DNA of 64,000 nucleotides from CAYXAA01 sp964462985 (GTDB lineage Bacteria; Pseudomonadota; Alphaproteobacteria; Rhizobiales; Stappiaceae), in the NCBI GenBank assembly GCA_964462985.1, contig CAYXAA010000009.1, positions 1-64,000 of the forward strand, given 5' to 3'. The notes under the pieces were generated by a model. That model saw only the letters and a program-made list of their open reading frames with translations, was not told the DNA's origin and ran no database searches. Shown one piece after another: positions 1-10,524 of this stretch. The position numbers and the translations under genes were made by a program. The stretch's first letter is position 1, and every line of letters begins with the position of its first letter.

Positions 1-2538
<2,538 letters not shown>

Positions 2539-2587
2539 AACACGGCGTATGATCCTCTCGAAGCTCGGATCTCGGGGGGACGAACCG

Positions 2588-3892
2588 ATGTCACTGCAGG
2601 ACCGCGTCAATGCCGCGATCGCCGTCCATCGCTCCGGCGACCTCGCGGCGGCCCTGACCGCTTACGAGACGATCCTTGCGGACCATCCCGAACAGCCAGA
2701 CGCCCTGCACTACCTCGGCCTGTTGCGCTTCCAGCGCGGCGACGCCGAGCAGGCGATTGCGCTGATCAAGCATTCGCTCGCGCTGCAGCCCGGCAACTCT
2801 GCCGCCCACAACAATCTCGGCAATGTCCTCGTCGCCCTCGGCCGCGACCAGGAGGCGCTTCGGGCCTATGGTTCGGCCATCCATGCCAACCCGGAGCACG
2901 CCGATGCCTGGAGCAACCTCGGCGTGATGATGCGCAAGGCCGAGTTGATGGACGAGGCGGTCGAGATGCTGAGCCAGGCGGTCACGCTGGCGCCCGGCCA
3001 TACCAAAGCCTGGCACAACCTCGGGCTGACCTATCTGATGATGGGCAAGCTGGAGGAGGCGGCCAATGCCTTCGAGGCCTGTCTCGACCAGGGAAGCGAA
3101 CGCTGGCCCGACCCGGTCTGGCATGCCCGCGTGCTTTGCGCGCTCGGACGCAATGATCGGGCAATCCAGCATCTCGAGCAGTATATCGCCGAACGCCCCG
3201 ACGACCCCGTTGCCCGCTATCAGCTCCAGGCAATGCGCGGCGAGAAGGTCGAGCGTGCGACCGACGACTACGTCCGCGCCCACTTCGATAGTTTTGCCGA
3301 AAGCTATGATGAGGTGCTGCGGCGCATCCAGCACCGCGGCCCCGAACTCGTGGCCGCAGAGGTCGACCGCCTGTTGGCGGGCCGGGAACCGTTTGCCGAC
3401 GTCGTCGACCTCGGGTGCGGCACCGGCCTTGTCGGGCCCCTGATCCGCAAACACGCCCGCAAGCTCACCGGGGTCGACCTGTCGCGCGAAATGCTGAGGC
3501 GCGCCGCCGCTCTCAAGACCTACGACTATCTGGTCGAGGGCGAGCTGGTGGCCTTCCTGAAGGAGGTGCTGCCGACCCGGTTCGATCTTGGGACCTGCGT
3601 CGATACCCTGTGTTACTTCGGGCCGCTCAAGGAGTTCATGACGGCGCTCGCTGCCGTGCTGAAGCCGGGCGGTATCATGGTCGCGACGGTCGAGAGCCTG
3701 GCTGAGGGCGAAACGGAAGCCGGCTTCCGCCTCGACACCTCCGGACGCTACGCGCACAGCGAGAGCCATTTGCGCACATCGGCCGAAGCGGCCGGCCTCA
3801 CCTTCCTATCGGCGACGCCGGCGGTGCTTCGACGCGAGCTCGGCAAGGATGTCGAGGGTTTCGTCTTCGTCGTCAGGCTTCCGGCGCAGTAA
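2588..3892 (+). CDS. TPR-repeat protein fused to a class I SAM-dependent methyltransferase
   Basis: The N-terminal half (residues about 1-215) consists of tandem tetratricopeptide repeats with the usual W/L-G-Y/F-A-P spacing (for example AWHNLGLTYLMMGKLEEA), a protein-protein binding scaffold. The C-terminal half is a Rossmann methyltransferase with SAM motif VVDLGCGTGLVGPL and a later VLKPGG strand. The substrate cannot be told from sequence; the TPRs suggest it may be a protein partner. I chose ATG 2588 because GGGGGA lies 8 bases upstream; an in-frame ATG at 2549 would add 13 residues. The gene starts 50 bases after metH and ends in a terminator-like hairpin at 4006-4044. Confidence 0.85.
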   Translation: MSLQDRVNAAIAVHRSGDLAAALTAYETILADHPEQPDALHYLGLLRFQRGDAEQAIALIKHSLALQPGNSAAHNNLGNVLVALGRDQEALRAYGSAIHANPEHADAWSNLGVMMRKAELMDEAVEMLSQAVTLAPGHTKAWHNLGLTYLMMGKLEEAANAFEACLDQGSERWPDPVWHARVLCALGRNDRAIQHLEQYIAERPDDPVARYQLQAMRGEKVERATDDYVRAHFDSFAESYDEVLRRIQHRGPELVAAEVDRLLAGREPFADVVDLGCGTGLVGPLIRKHARKLTGVDLSREMLRRAAALKTYDYLVEGELVAFLKEVLPTRFDLGTCVDTLCYFGPLKEFMTALAAVLKPGGIMVATVESLAEGETEAGFRLDTSGRYAHSESHLRTSAEAAGLTFLSATPAVLRRELGKDVEGFVFVVRLPAQ

Positions 3893-4005
3893 ATGATGGG
3901 TACGAGCCGTCGTGGCGCATCAGTGCGCCGTGTCGCACGGCAGGAAAGACGACGGGGCAGGGTTCTCTCGGTTGCGCGGCCGCAAGCGGCCGTACCCAAA
4001 CATCA

Positions 4006-4044
4006 GGGCATCCCGCGTCCTAAGGACCCGGAATGCCCCTTTTT
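4006..4044 (+). terminator. Rho-independent terminator after the TPR-methyltransferase gene
   Basis: Left arm 4006-4020 and right arm 4024-4038 pair in 13 of 15 positions around a TAA loop, and are followed by CTTTTT (T run 4040-4044). It lies 113 bases after the methyltransferase stop codon. The rest of 3893-4190 holds short open frames in several phases but nothing I recognise as a gene. Confidence 0.75.
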
Positions 4045-4192
4045 GGAAGCCGCGCTGTCGACTCGTATTCGGGACTGTTGTTTTGCCGCCCTTGAAGCCA
4101 TCCCGGCTTGAGGATGGGGTCACGCTTGCTCTGGCGAATTGACTATCGGTTGATGGCCGCAGTCTTCAGACGGGTCCTGCCTTGGAACGGGG

Positions 4193-4276
4193 TTACAGAA
4201 TTCCGACCACGATCGCTCCGACGAACAGGAATGCGGCGCAAACCGCAAGCATATTCAAATTGCGGACCAGGGTCAT
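4193..4276 (-). CDS. 27-residue hydrophobic membrane microprotein
   Basis: A short open frame on the minus strand encodes MTLVRNLNMLAVCAAFLFVG followed by AIVVGIL. It has a basic residue (Arg5), two asparagines, then about 19 consecutive hydrophobic residues, so it looks like a single membrane span with the N terminus inside. GGGAGG sits 6 bases before the ATG, an excellent ribosome binding site. A canonical CtrA box (4311-4326) lies 35 bases upstream of the start. The spacing, the ribosome binding site and the clean hydrophobic composition argue for a real gene. The function is unknown and I do not assign a family. Confidence 0.6.
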   Translation of the reverse strand: MTLVRNLNMLAVCAAFLFVGAIVVGIL

Positions 4277-4310
4277 GATTCGGCCTCCCTACTGATCGGC
4301 ATCGTGAAGT

Positions 4311-4326
4311 TTAAGTGACGATTAAC
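4311..4326. promoter_or_regulatory. CtrA box (TTAA-N7-TTAAC) upstream of the microprotein gene
   Basis: TTAA at 4311-4314 and TTAAC at 4322-4326 are separated by exactly 7 bases, the full consensus of the cell-cycle regulator CtrA of alphaproteobacteria. It is 35-50 bases upstream of the minus-strand microprotein start, so it could cover its -35 region. Site identity is read from sequence; binding is inferred. Confidence 0.6.
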
Positions 4327-4460
4327 AACACGGGAAGCGGAAAAGTTGCTGCACTGCGATGGTGGAAGGCGGAAACCGTTGTAGCGAAGGCCGGAATTGG
4401 CTCTGGTCGCGCCGTGTCAATTTTACGTAGATTTGAGAATATTTTTAATAAAATTCAGGT

Positions 4461-4479
4461 TTAACTTTAGATTAACCAT
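4461..4479. promoter_or_regulatory. CtrA box (TTAA-N7-TTAACCAT) upstream of the DUF2336 gene
   Basis: TTAA (4461-4464), 7 bases, then TTAACCAT (4472-4479) match both the CtrA full-site and the extended half-site consensus. It stands about 170 bases before the DUF2336 start codon in a markedly AT-rich intergenic stretch (4400-4620), which probably holds the promoter. No other gene is visible between 4277 and 4644. Confidence 0.65.
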
Positions 4480-4644
4480 AGCAATCTTGCCTTGTGTTTT
4501 GTTGTTCTGCGCTCCTTTGGTAGAAAATCTCACTGAATAAATTTTTTGGAATCCGAGATAAATGCGAAATCCATTGATCTTAACGCGCTGTTAGATCCCC
4601 AATCAATGTATTGGAGCGATGATGAATGCTACGGATGACGCGCA

Positions 4645-5706
4645 ATGGATCTAGCCAGCCTGGCCGCGCTTGCTCGCGATGAATCGACCGATAGCCGGGG
4701 GGCTTTGGTGTCCGGACTGACGGATCTGTTCCTGGCGGCGGCGGAAAAGGACCTGCCAAAGGTCGGCGCTCTGTTCGGCGAGGTTGTCGTTCGCATGATC
4801 GACGAGCTCGAACTGGACGTGCGGGAGCAGCTGGCGCTGCGCGTGTCTCGTCATCCGTCGGTCCCATCCAATCTTCTTCTGCGCCTGGCTGTCGACGAGA
4901 TCCGCGTCGCAGGTCCGGTGCTTGAGAGGACGCCAGCACTCAGCGACCAGGATCTGGCCACGGTGGCGATGACGCAGTCGCAGGACCATCTGCGGGCGCT
5001 GACGCGCCGCGACGTGATCGCATCCGCGCTTGCAACCGTCCTCATCCATCGCGGCCTGTCCGACGTGGTGGTCGCATTGGTGCGCAACAGGGGGGCCGAC
5101 CTTTCCGACCGCTGCTTCGAGCTTCTGGTCGCCCGGGCCCGAAAAGACGTCGACATCCAGATTGCGCTTGCCGGGCGACCCGATATGCCGGCAGAGGCGG
5201 CGCGCCGACTGGTGCCGTTCCTGCCCAGGGTCCTGCGCCAGCGCATCCACGACAGCGCCCGCGCCACCATGCTGAAGGAGGCGGTCGCCGAGTTTGTTGC
5301 CGATCAGGCCAAGGCGCAGCTCGAGGCTTTCGGCGGTGTCCGGGCGCGGACGATGCAGATCATCGAAAAGGTCGCGGCGAACGCGATGCCGGTGGATGAG
5401 GCGGTCGTCACCGTCGCCGGCCAGGACAGCCCCGTCGATCTCGGCGTCCTGATTGCCCGTGTCGTCGACATGCCCCACCACTCGGTTGTTCGGCAGATCT
5501 TCTCGCCGGACGATTCGGCCCTGATCGTGCTGTGCCGGGCCGCAGGCATCTCGCGTGAAGGCTATGACCGGATCCTGAGGATGCGCAGCAAGCGCTTGAA
5601 AATGTCGATGACGGCGGTGCGCGATGCCCAGAACCGCTATGCCCGTATGACGCGAGAGAACGTCGCCGAGGCTCTGCCGGCGCTCAAGGCGAAGTTGAAG
5701 GGCTGA
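4645..5706 (+). CDS. DUF2336 domain protein
   Basis: This 353-residue soluble protein matches the alphaproteobacterial DUF2336 family of unknown function: an alpha-helical, repeat-like protein with recurring L-A-x-R-x-D/H segments (LALRVSRHPSVPSNLLLRLA, then IQIALAGRPDMPAEAARRLV). No catalytic motif, signal peptide or membrane span is visible. The only usable in-frame ATG near the family start is 4645. Its ribosome binding site is poor (GGA 9 bases upstream), and several out-of-frame ATGs lie just before it, which may lower translation. A CtrA box 170 bases upstream suggests cell-cycle control. Confidence 0.8.
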   Translation: MDLASLAALARDESTDSRGALVSGLTDLFLAAAEKDLPKVGALFGEVVVRMIDELELDVREQLALRVSRHPSVPSNLLLRLAVDEIRVAGPVLERTPALSDQDLATVAMTQSQDHLRALTRRDVIASALATVLIHRGLSDVVVALVRNRGADLSDRCFELLVARARKDVDIQIALAGRPDMPAEAARRLVPFLPRVLRQRIHDSARATMLKEAVAEFVADQAKAQLEAFGGVRARTMQIIEKVAANAMPVDEAVVTVAGQDSPVDLGVLIARVVDMPHHSVVRQIFSPDDSALIVLCRAAGISREGYDRILRMRSKRLKMSMTAVRDAQNRYARMTRENVAEALPALKAKLKG

Positions 5707-5780
5707 CGCCTGTTCCCTTTACTCCTTCCCTGAGACGTCGCACCGTTGCCTTGGGCTGAAAAGGGGAAGGGAGGACGGCG

Positions 5781-6146
5781 ATGAAACAGAAGGTAACCGG
5801 CATTGGCGGCGTGCTCTTCCGGGCACGGGATCCCAAGGCGCTCGCCGCCTGGTATGAGGAGCACCTCGGCATCGACGACATCAACAGGAGCGTCTGGCGA
5901 CAGCAGGCGGGCGCCACGGTGTTTGCGCCGTTTTCGCAATCGACCGACTATTTTGGCCGTCCGGAGCAGCAGTGGATGCTCAATTTTCGCGTCGATGACC
6001 TCGACGCGATGATCGATCAACTGCAGCGTGCCGGCATCGCCGTCGAAACCCGGGCCGAGTGGGATTCGGAGGTCGGCCGGTTCGCGCGCATCCATGATCC
6101 CGAGGGCAACCCGGTCGAGCTCTGGCAACCCGCCGGCGGCGTATAG
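5781..6146 (+). CDS. VOC-superfamily (glyoxalase/bleomycin-resistance-like) protein
   Basis: This 121-residue single-unit protein starts with the beta-alpha-beta-beta-beta pattern of the vicinal oxygen chelate fold (GIGGVLFRARDPKALAAWYEEHLGI) and ends with DPEGNPVELWQP, where the glutamate is a usual metal ligand. Members bind metals or small toxic molecules. Here the substrate is unknown. GGGAGG lies 8 bases before the ATG. It converges with the minus-strand amidase, with 19 bases between the stops. Confidence 0.8.
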   Translation: MKQKVTGIGGVLFRARDPKALAAWYEEHLGIDDINRSVWRQQAGATVFAPFSQSTDYFGRPEQQWMLNFRVDDLDAMIDQLQRAGIAVETRAEWDSEVGRFARIHDPEGNPVELWQPAGGV

Positions 6147-6165
6147 GCATCGGCCGGTCGGTCAG

Positions 6166-7428
6166 TCAGCCCGCTTCAGTCCGCAGCACATCCTCCAGCC
6201 ACTTGGCGGCCAGAAGAGCGCGCCGATCCTCACCGAACGGTGCGACAACCTGGATGCCGAGCGGCAGGCCGGTTGCGGTCGACCGCATGCCGGGGACGTT
6301 GACTGCCGGCACACCCATCAAGGTCCATAGCCTGTTAAAGATCGAAGACCCGGTTGATCCCAGCCCCTGCGGGGCGGCGCCTGGCGCCGACGGGGTGACG
6401 ATCACGTCGAAACCGGAAAACAGCTCCGACAGCGCGGCGCGGGCCTGAGCCGCGGTCGCCTGGGCGGCGTCGTATGCCTCGGGTCCGATTGCCCTGCCGG
6501 CCTCGAGCGTCTCGCGCAGGATCGGGCTCAGTTTCGTCTCGTGCCGATCGAACTCATAGCCAAGGGCGAGCGCAGCCTCAAAGTCCTGGATTACCTGGTG
6601 GGCGGAGAAGGCATCGGAGAACTGGCCGGGCAGGGCCACATCGCTCACTCTGGCGCCGGCCGCAGCGGCCCTCGCGCCTGCGGTTTCGAGCGCCTGGCGC
6701 ATTTCGCCGCTGGCTTCGTCCCAGAGATGGGTCCGCACCAGCGCGATATGCGGCGCGGAAGGCTCGGTTCCGTCGACGCGCCAGTCGCGCCCGGTCAGTG
6801 TCGCACCGGCAAACGCCACGTCCTCGACGCCGGCGCCGAACAGGCCGATCGTGTCGAGCGACCAGGAAAAGATCTTCAGCCCGACCGTCGGGAGCCGGCC
6901 GAAGCTCGGCTTGAAACCGGCGACGCCGCAGAACGCGGCGGGCCGGATCACCGAGCCGCCGGTCTGGGTGCCGATGGCGAGCGGGAAGAAGCCGGCGGCA
7001 ACCCCAGCCGCCGAACCCGAGGATGATCCGCCCGGCGTGTGGCCTGGATCGATTGGATTGCGCGTCGGTCCCGGCTGGAAATAGGCAAACTCGGTGGTGA
7101 CGGTCTTGCCGAGGACCGCCGCGCCGAGGCGACGGGCCAGCGCCACCACTGCCGCGTCTGCCCCGGGACGATGACCATTATGGATTGGTGAGCCATAGGC
7201 GGTCGGGAAATCCGCGGTGTCAAGGTTGTCTTTGACGCCGAGGGCAAGGCCGCGGAGCGGTCCGGAGGCCGTTGCCGTGGCACGGCGGGCGGCAGCGAGG
7301 TCGCGGCAGACGAACGCCTCCACGATCGGCTCTTGCGCCTCAATGGCCTCGTCGATGGCGTCGAATACGGCATCGACCGAGGTCGTCCCTGACTCCAGAT
7401 CCTTCGCAATCTTCAGCGCCGACAGCAT
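6166..7428 (-). CDS. Amidase-signature family hydrolase
   Basis: A 420-residue amidase-signature enzyme that hydrolyses a C-N amide bond by a Ser-cisSer-Lys triad. The triad can be read as Lys66 (GVKDNLD), Ser135 (TPGGSSSGS) and Ser159 (QTGGSVIRP), spaced 69 and 93 residues from the lysine as in malonamidase-type members. No signal peptide is present, so it is cytoplasmic. GatA is unlikely because no gatB/gatC neighbours exist and the C-terminal region is short. GGAGGGG lies 6 bases before the ATG. It is divergent from the alcohol dehydrogenase, with about 170 bases between. The substrate is unknown. Confidence 0.87.
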   Translation of the reverse strand: MLSALKIAKDLESGTTSVDAVFDAIDEAIEAQEPIVEAFVCRDLAAARRATATASGPLRGLALGVKDNLDTADFPTAYGSPIHNGHRPGADAAVVALARRLGAAVLGKTVTTEFAYFQPGPTRNPIDPGHTPGGSSSGSAAGVAAGFFPLAIGTQTGGSVIRPAAFCGVAGFKPSFGRLPTVGLKIFSWSLDTIGLFGAGVEDVAFAGATLTGRDWRVDGTEPSAPHIALVRTHLWDEASGEMRQALETAGARAAAAGARVSDVALPGQFSDAFSAHQVIQDFEAALALGYEFDRHETKLSPILRETLEAGRAIGPEAYDAAQATAAQARAALSELFSGFDVIVTPSAPGAAPQGLGSTGSSIFNRLWTLMGVPAVNVPGMRSTATGLPLGIQVVAPFGEDRRALLAAKWLEDVLRTEAG

Positions 7429-7599
7429 TGAGGCCCCTCCCGTTTGTCGCTTGGTGTTTGATTAAAGACGTCTTCAGGAAAAGGGAAATGGCTCGACCCA
7501 AATGGGTCAATGCTTGCGCCGCCCGATCGCCGTATCCTGGTGGCGACGAACCGTTCAGGCGTCGAACTCTTAACTGGCAGACGGATAGGACATCCACCC

Positions 7600-8586
7600 A
7601 TGATGCGAGCAATGGTCCTCGAAACGGCCGAGCAGCCGCTCAGATTGGTCGAACGTCCGGTGCCGCAGCCCAATCCCGGGCAATTGCTGATCGCGGTTGC
7701 CGCGTGCGGCGTTTGCCGCACCGACCTACATGTCGTCGACGGCGAGTTGCCGGATCCGAAATTGCCGCTCGTACCGGGCCACGAGATCGTCGGCCGCGTC
7801 GTCGAGATTGGTGCCGGCGTGACTGGATTTGCTGTCGGTGATCGCGTCGGCGTCCCCTGGCTCGGCCACACTTGCGGCAACTGCTCCCACTGTCGAAGCG
7901 GGCACGAGAACCTGTGCGACGCGCCCGGCTTCACCGGTTACACGCTGGACGGTGGCTATGCGAGCCACTGCGTCGCCGACGCTGCCTACTGTTTTCATCT
8001 GCCGGATGCCTACTCCGACGTTGAGGCCGCTCCGTTGTTGTGTGCGGGCCTGATCGGTCACCGCTCGCTCAAAATGGCAGGAGACGCCGAGCGACTCGGC
8101 CTCTACGGCTTCGGCGCCGCTGCTCATATCGTGGTGCAGGTCGCTCGCCATCAAGGCCGGCGGGTGTTCGCCTTCACCCGTCCGGGTGACGCCGAGGCCC
8201 AGGCCTTCGCCCGCTCCCTCGGCGCCAGTTGGGCGGGCGGCTCGGACTCAGCGCCGCCGGAGCCGCTCGACGCGGCCATCCTGTTTGCTCCCGTGGGCGC
8301 CCTGGTGCCGCTTGCATTGAAGTCAGTGCGCAAGGGTGGCGTTGTCGTCTGCGGCGGCATTCACATGTCCGATATTCCGGGGTTCCCTTACGCGGATCTG
8401 TGGGGCGAGCGCGTGATCCGCTCGGTCGCCAACCTGACGCGCCGGGATGCCGAGGATTTTTTGGTGCTTGCGCCGGACGCGGGCGTTCGCACCCATATTG
8501 TCCGCTATCCCCTGGAACATGCCAACGAGGCGCTGGCCGATCTGAGAGACGGCCGGCTGAGCGGTGCGGCGGTGCTCGTGCCATGA
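7600..8586 (+). CDS. Zinc-dependent alcohol dehydrogenase family protein
   Basis: A medium-chain, zinc-binding dehydrogenase of 328 residues, expected to oxidise an alcohol with NAD(P). Catalytic-zinc residues are Cys39 (CGVCRTDLH) and the GHE motif near residue 62. The structural zinc cluster CGNCSHCRSGHENLC follows, then a Rossmann domain (GLYGFGAAAHIVVQVA). It resembles the AdhA-like 'zinc-binding alcohol dehydrogenase' group. I start at ATG 7600 (or the adjacent 7603) because AGGA lies 9 bases upstream and the domain begins there; the frame is open upstream to 7510 without family similarity. Confidence 0.85.
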   Translation: MMRAMVLETAEQPLRLVERPVPQPNPGQLLIAVAACGVCRTDLHVVDGELPDPKLPLVPGHEIVGRVVEIGAGVTGFAVGDRVGVPWLGHTCGNCSHCRSGHENLCDAPGFTGYTLDGGYASHCVADAAYCFHLPDAYSDVEAAPLLCAGLIGHRSLKMAGDAERLGLYGFGAAAHIVVQVARHQGRRVFAFTRPGDAEAQAFARSLGASWAGGSDSAPPEPLDAAILFAPVGALVPLALKSVRKGGVVVCGGIHMSDIPGFPYADLWGERVIRSVANLTRRDAEDFLVLAPDAGVRTHIVRYPLEHANEALADLRDGRLSGAAVLVP

Positions 8587-8675
8587 GCGTCGCTGGGAAG
8601 GGCTTTTTCCCCACGGCCGGCCTTCATCCCGCCCGATCCGTTCTGCTTGAATGAACGGCCACATGGGAGGAACCG

Positions 8676-8798
8676 ATGGACCGATACGCCAACACGTGCG
8701 AAATGACGATGACGAAGCTGCGTACGGTGGACCGGCCGGTCTTGCGGGGCGGCGGCCCGCTCGAAAGCCTTGCCTCGATCGATATGACGGCGGGCTAG
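8676..8798 (+). CDS. Small 40-residue protein upstream of the extensin-like gene
   Basis: The frame MDRYANTCEMTMTKLRTVDR... of 40 residues has a textbook ribosome binding site (GGGAGG, 5 bases before the ATG). Its TAG is 3 bases before the GTG start of the next gene, whose own ribosome binding site is weak, so translation may be coupled. No family, signal peptide or membrane span is recognised. It could be a real small protein or a leader frame. Confidence 0.45.
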   Translation: MDRYANTCEMTMTKLRTVDRPVLRGGGPLESLASIDMTAG

Positions 8799-8801
8799 AC
8801 G

Positions 8802-9677
8802 GTGCTGCACCGAGGATTCGTCGGCGTGCTTGCCGCTGCGCTGTTGGCGTCGGCTGGGGCACGCGCCGACCCGCCGGCGCCGATTGCCAAGCCCGGTGAC
8901 CGGGCGGCGGCATTTCCTGTCACCAAGCCGGCGCTTCCTTCGGCAATCACGGCACCGGACGGCGCCATTTCCGGCGTCAAGGTGCCGTCTGTAAAGCCGG
9001 GGGCTTCAAAATCAGACGATCAGGAGCACAACCAGCCCGGCGCCAAAACCGGTACCGCACGCGCACCGTCCAGACCGGCCCCACATCGCCAGGCGCCGGG
9101 CCTTCCGGGCTCGGAGGAGCTTGAAACAGGTGGCGAAGGCCTTTGCGGCCTCGCCGCGGCGAGGCTGCCCATAGCGCCCGCGATCAACGAGGAGAACGGC
9201 TGCGCCATTCCGCGGCCTGTGGCGTTTGCTGCGGCCGGAGATGGCGGCAGGATCACGCTTGCCCCGGAAGCGACGGTCGGCTGCGGCTTTGCGCGCCGGG
9301 TCGAGGTGTGGCTCGCGACTGAGGTGGCGGCCGCGGCGAGGGCCGAGTTCGATGTCGATCTCGCCAGCGTCCGGGTCGCCGCGGGCTACGTCTGCCGCGG
9401 CCGCAACAACCAGGCCGGCGCCAAGCTATCCGAACATGCCTACGGCAATGCCATCGACCTGTCGGCCTTCCGTTTGTCCGACGGCCGGGAGATCGTCGTC
9501 GCTTCGGAATTCGGCAAGGCGAGCCCGGCGGGGCGCTTTCTCGCGGCGATCCGCAAGAGTGCCTGTGCCGCTTTCACAACGGTGCTGAGCCCGGCCGGCG
9601 ACGCCTTCCACCAGGATCACATCCATCTCGACAGCGGCTGCCACGGCAGGACCTGCACCTACCGCATTTGCGAATAG
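8802..9677 (+). CDS. Extensin-like (Extensin_C) family exported protein
   Basis: A 291-residue protein with a Sec signal peptide (hydrophobic residues about 6-20, cleavage after AGARA). A Pro/Ala/Lys-rich low-complexity stretch runs to about 110, and the conserved C-terminal domain to the end. The domain carries LSEHAYGNAIDL and FHQDHIHLD, which resemble the Ser-x-His-x-x-Gly...Asp and His-x-His zinc motifs of M15 D,D-carboxypeptidases. A periplasmic peptidoglycan role is therefore plausible but inferred. It starts with GTG, 3 bases after a 40-residue ORF. The next gene is a paralogue. Confidence 0.82.
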   Translation: MLHRGFVGVLAAALLASAGARADPPAPIAKPGDRAAAFPVTKPALPSAITAPDGAISGVKVPSVKPGASKSDDQEHNQPGAKTGTARAPSRPAPHRQAPGLPGSEELETGGEGLCGLAAARLPIAPAINEENGCAIPRPVAFAAAGDGGRITLAPEATVGCGFARRVEVWLATEVAAAARAEFDVDLASVRVAAGYVCRGRNNQAGAKLSEHAYGNAIDLSAFRLSDGREIVVASEFGKASPAGRFLAAIRKSACAAFTTVLSPAGDAFHQDHIHLDSGCHGRTCTYRICE

Positions 9678-9783
9678 GTGCCCCGGCGTTGATTTCGATC
9701 GAAACTGGAAAAGTTTAATCGAGCTGGACTGCAGACCGGCTAACGTTAACGAAATCTTATGCCCCTCGCGGCAGGCTGGACGC

Positions 9784-10446
9784 ATGGTATTGCGTCCCCT
9801 TCTGCCCCTGGCGGCCGCGGCCGTCCTCCTCGCCCTATCGGGATGCGGTGCCCTGTGGGATCGCGAGGAACGCGAGGCCTGGCGGGGTGCTGCCGAAACT
9901 GCATGTCTTCGTTCCGGTCAGGTCCAGCCGTCGGCCTACACCCGGTCATCGCGACCGATCCGTGGCCCGGGCATTTGCGGGGTGGAGCGCCCGTTCACCG
10001 TGTCTGCCCTGCAGGACGGGATGGTCGGTCTCAATCCGCCCGCCGTGCTGGGATGCCCGGCGACGGCGGAGGTCAATGCCTGGATTGCCGATACGATCCA
10101 GCCGAGCGCCTATGCCGTGTTCGGCCAGCCAGTGACTGAGCTCAGGGTCGCGGCGTCCTATTCGTGCCGCGGTCGCAACGGCTCGTCGAAGGGGCCGCTG
10201 TCGGAGCACGCTTTCGCGAATGCCCTCGATGTTTCGGCCTTCCGGCTGGCGGACGGTCGCGTCATCACGGTTGAGCAAGGCTGGCGGCAGCCGGCGGAAG
10301 GTGCTTTCCTGCGCGCCGTGCATCAGGGTGCGTGCCGGAGATTCTCGACGGTGCTCGGCCCCGACGGTGACCGTCACCACCAGGACCACCTCCACGTCGA
10401 CCTTGCCCGCCACAACAAGGCCGGAACATACCGGGTCTGCCAGTGA
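9784..10446 (+). CDS. Extensin-like family lipoprotein (paralogue of the preceding gene)
   Basis: A 220-residue protein with a lipoprotein signal (LALSGC, lipidated Cys near residue 21) followed directly by the Extensin_C domain. It shares CRGRN..., LSEHAFANALD and HHQDHLHVD with the upstream gene but lacks the Pro-rich spacer. The glycine of SEHxxGxAxD is alanine here. It is predicted to be membrane-anchored and periplasmic. A site TTAA-N7-TTAT at 9746-9760, one base off a CtrA box, lies about 25 bases upstream. Head-to-tail tandem duplication with divergence is likely. Confidence 0.82.
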   Translation: MVLRPLLPLAAAAVLLALSGCGALWDREEREAWRGAAETACLRSGQVQPSAYTRSSRPIRGPGICGVERPFTVSALQDGMVGLNPPAVLGCPATAEVNAWIADTIQPSAYAVFGQPVTELRVAASYSCRGRNGSSKGPLSEHAFANALDVSAFRLADGRVITVEQGWRQPAEGAFLRAVHQGACRRFSTVLGPDGDRHHQDHLHVDLARHNKAGTYRVCQ

Positions 10447-10456
10447 TCGATACGAA

Positions 10457-10489
10457 AACAGGGCTCCGGTCGATCGCCGGTGCCCTGTT
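10457..10489 (-). terminator. Hairpin terminator between convergent genes
   Basis: Perfect 8-base arms (10457-10464 and 10482-10489) with an inner CCGG/CCGG pairing. Read on the minus strand the stem ends in CCCTGTTTT, giving a T run. It lies between the ends of the extensin-like lipoprotein (+) and the first BA14K gene (-), so it could serve both. Confidence 0.65.
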
Positions 10490-10524
10490 CTCTGGCAGTT
10501 GACAACTTTTGACGCTGTCCAGCG

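Noticed and set aside
3893..4142. Short overlapping open frames after the TPR-methyltransferase gene
   Set aside because: They run through the terminator hairpin, lack ribosome binding sites and resemble no family.
9746..9760. CtrA-like site TTAA-N7-TTAT before the second extensin-like gene
   Set aside because: It deviates from consensus in the second half-site and stands alone; kept only as a remark in the gene entry.
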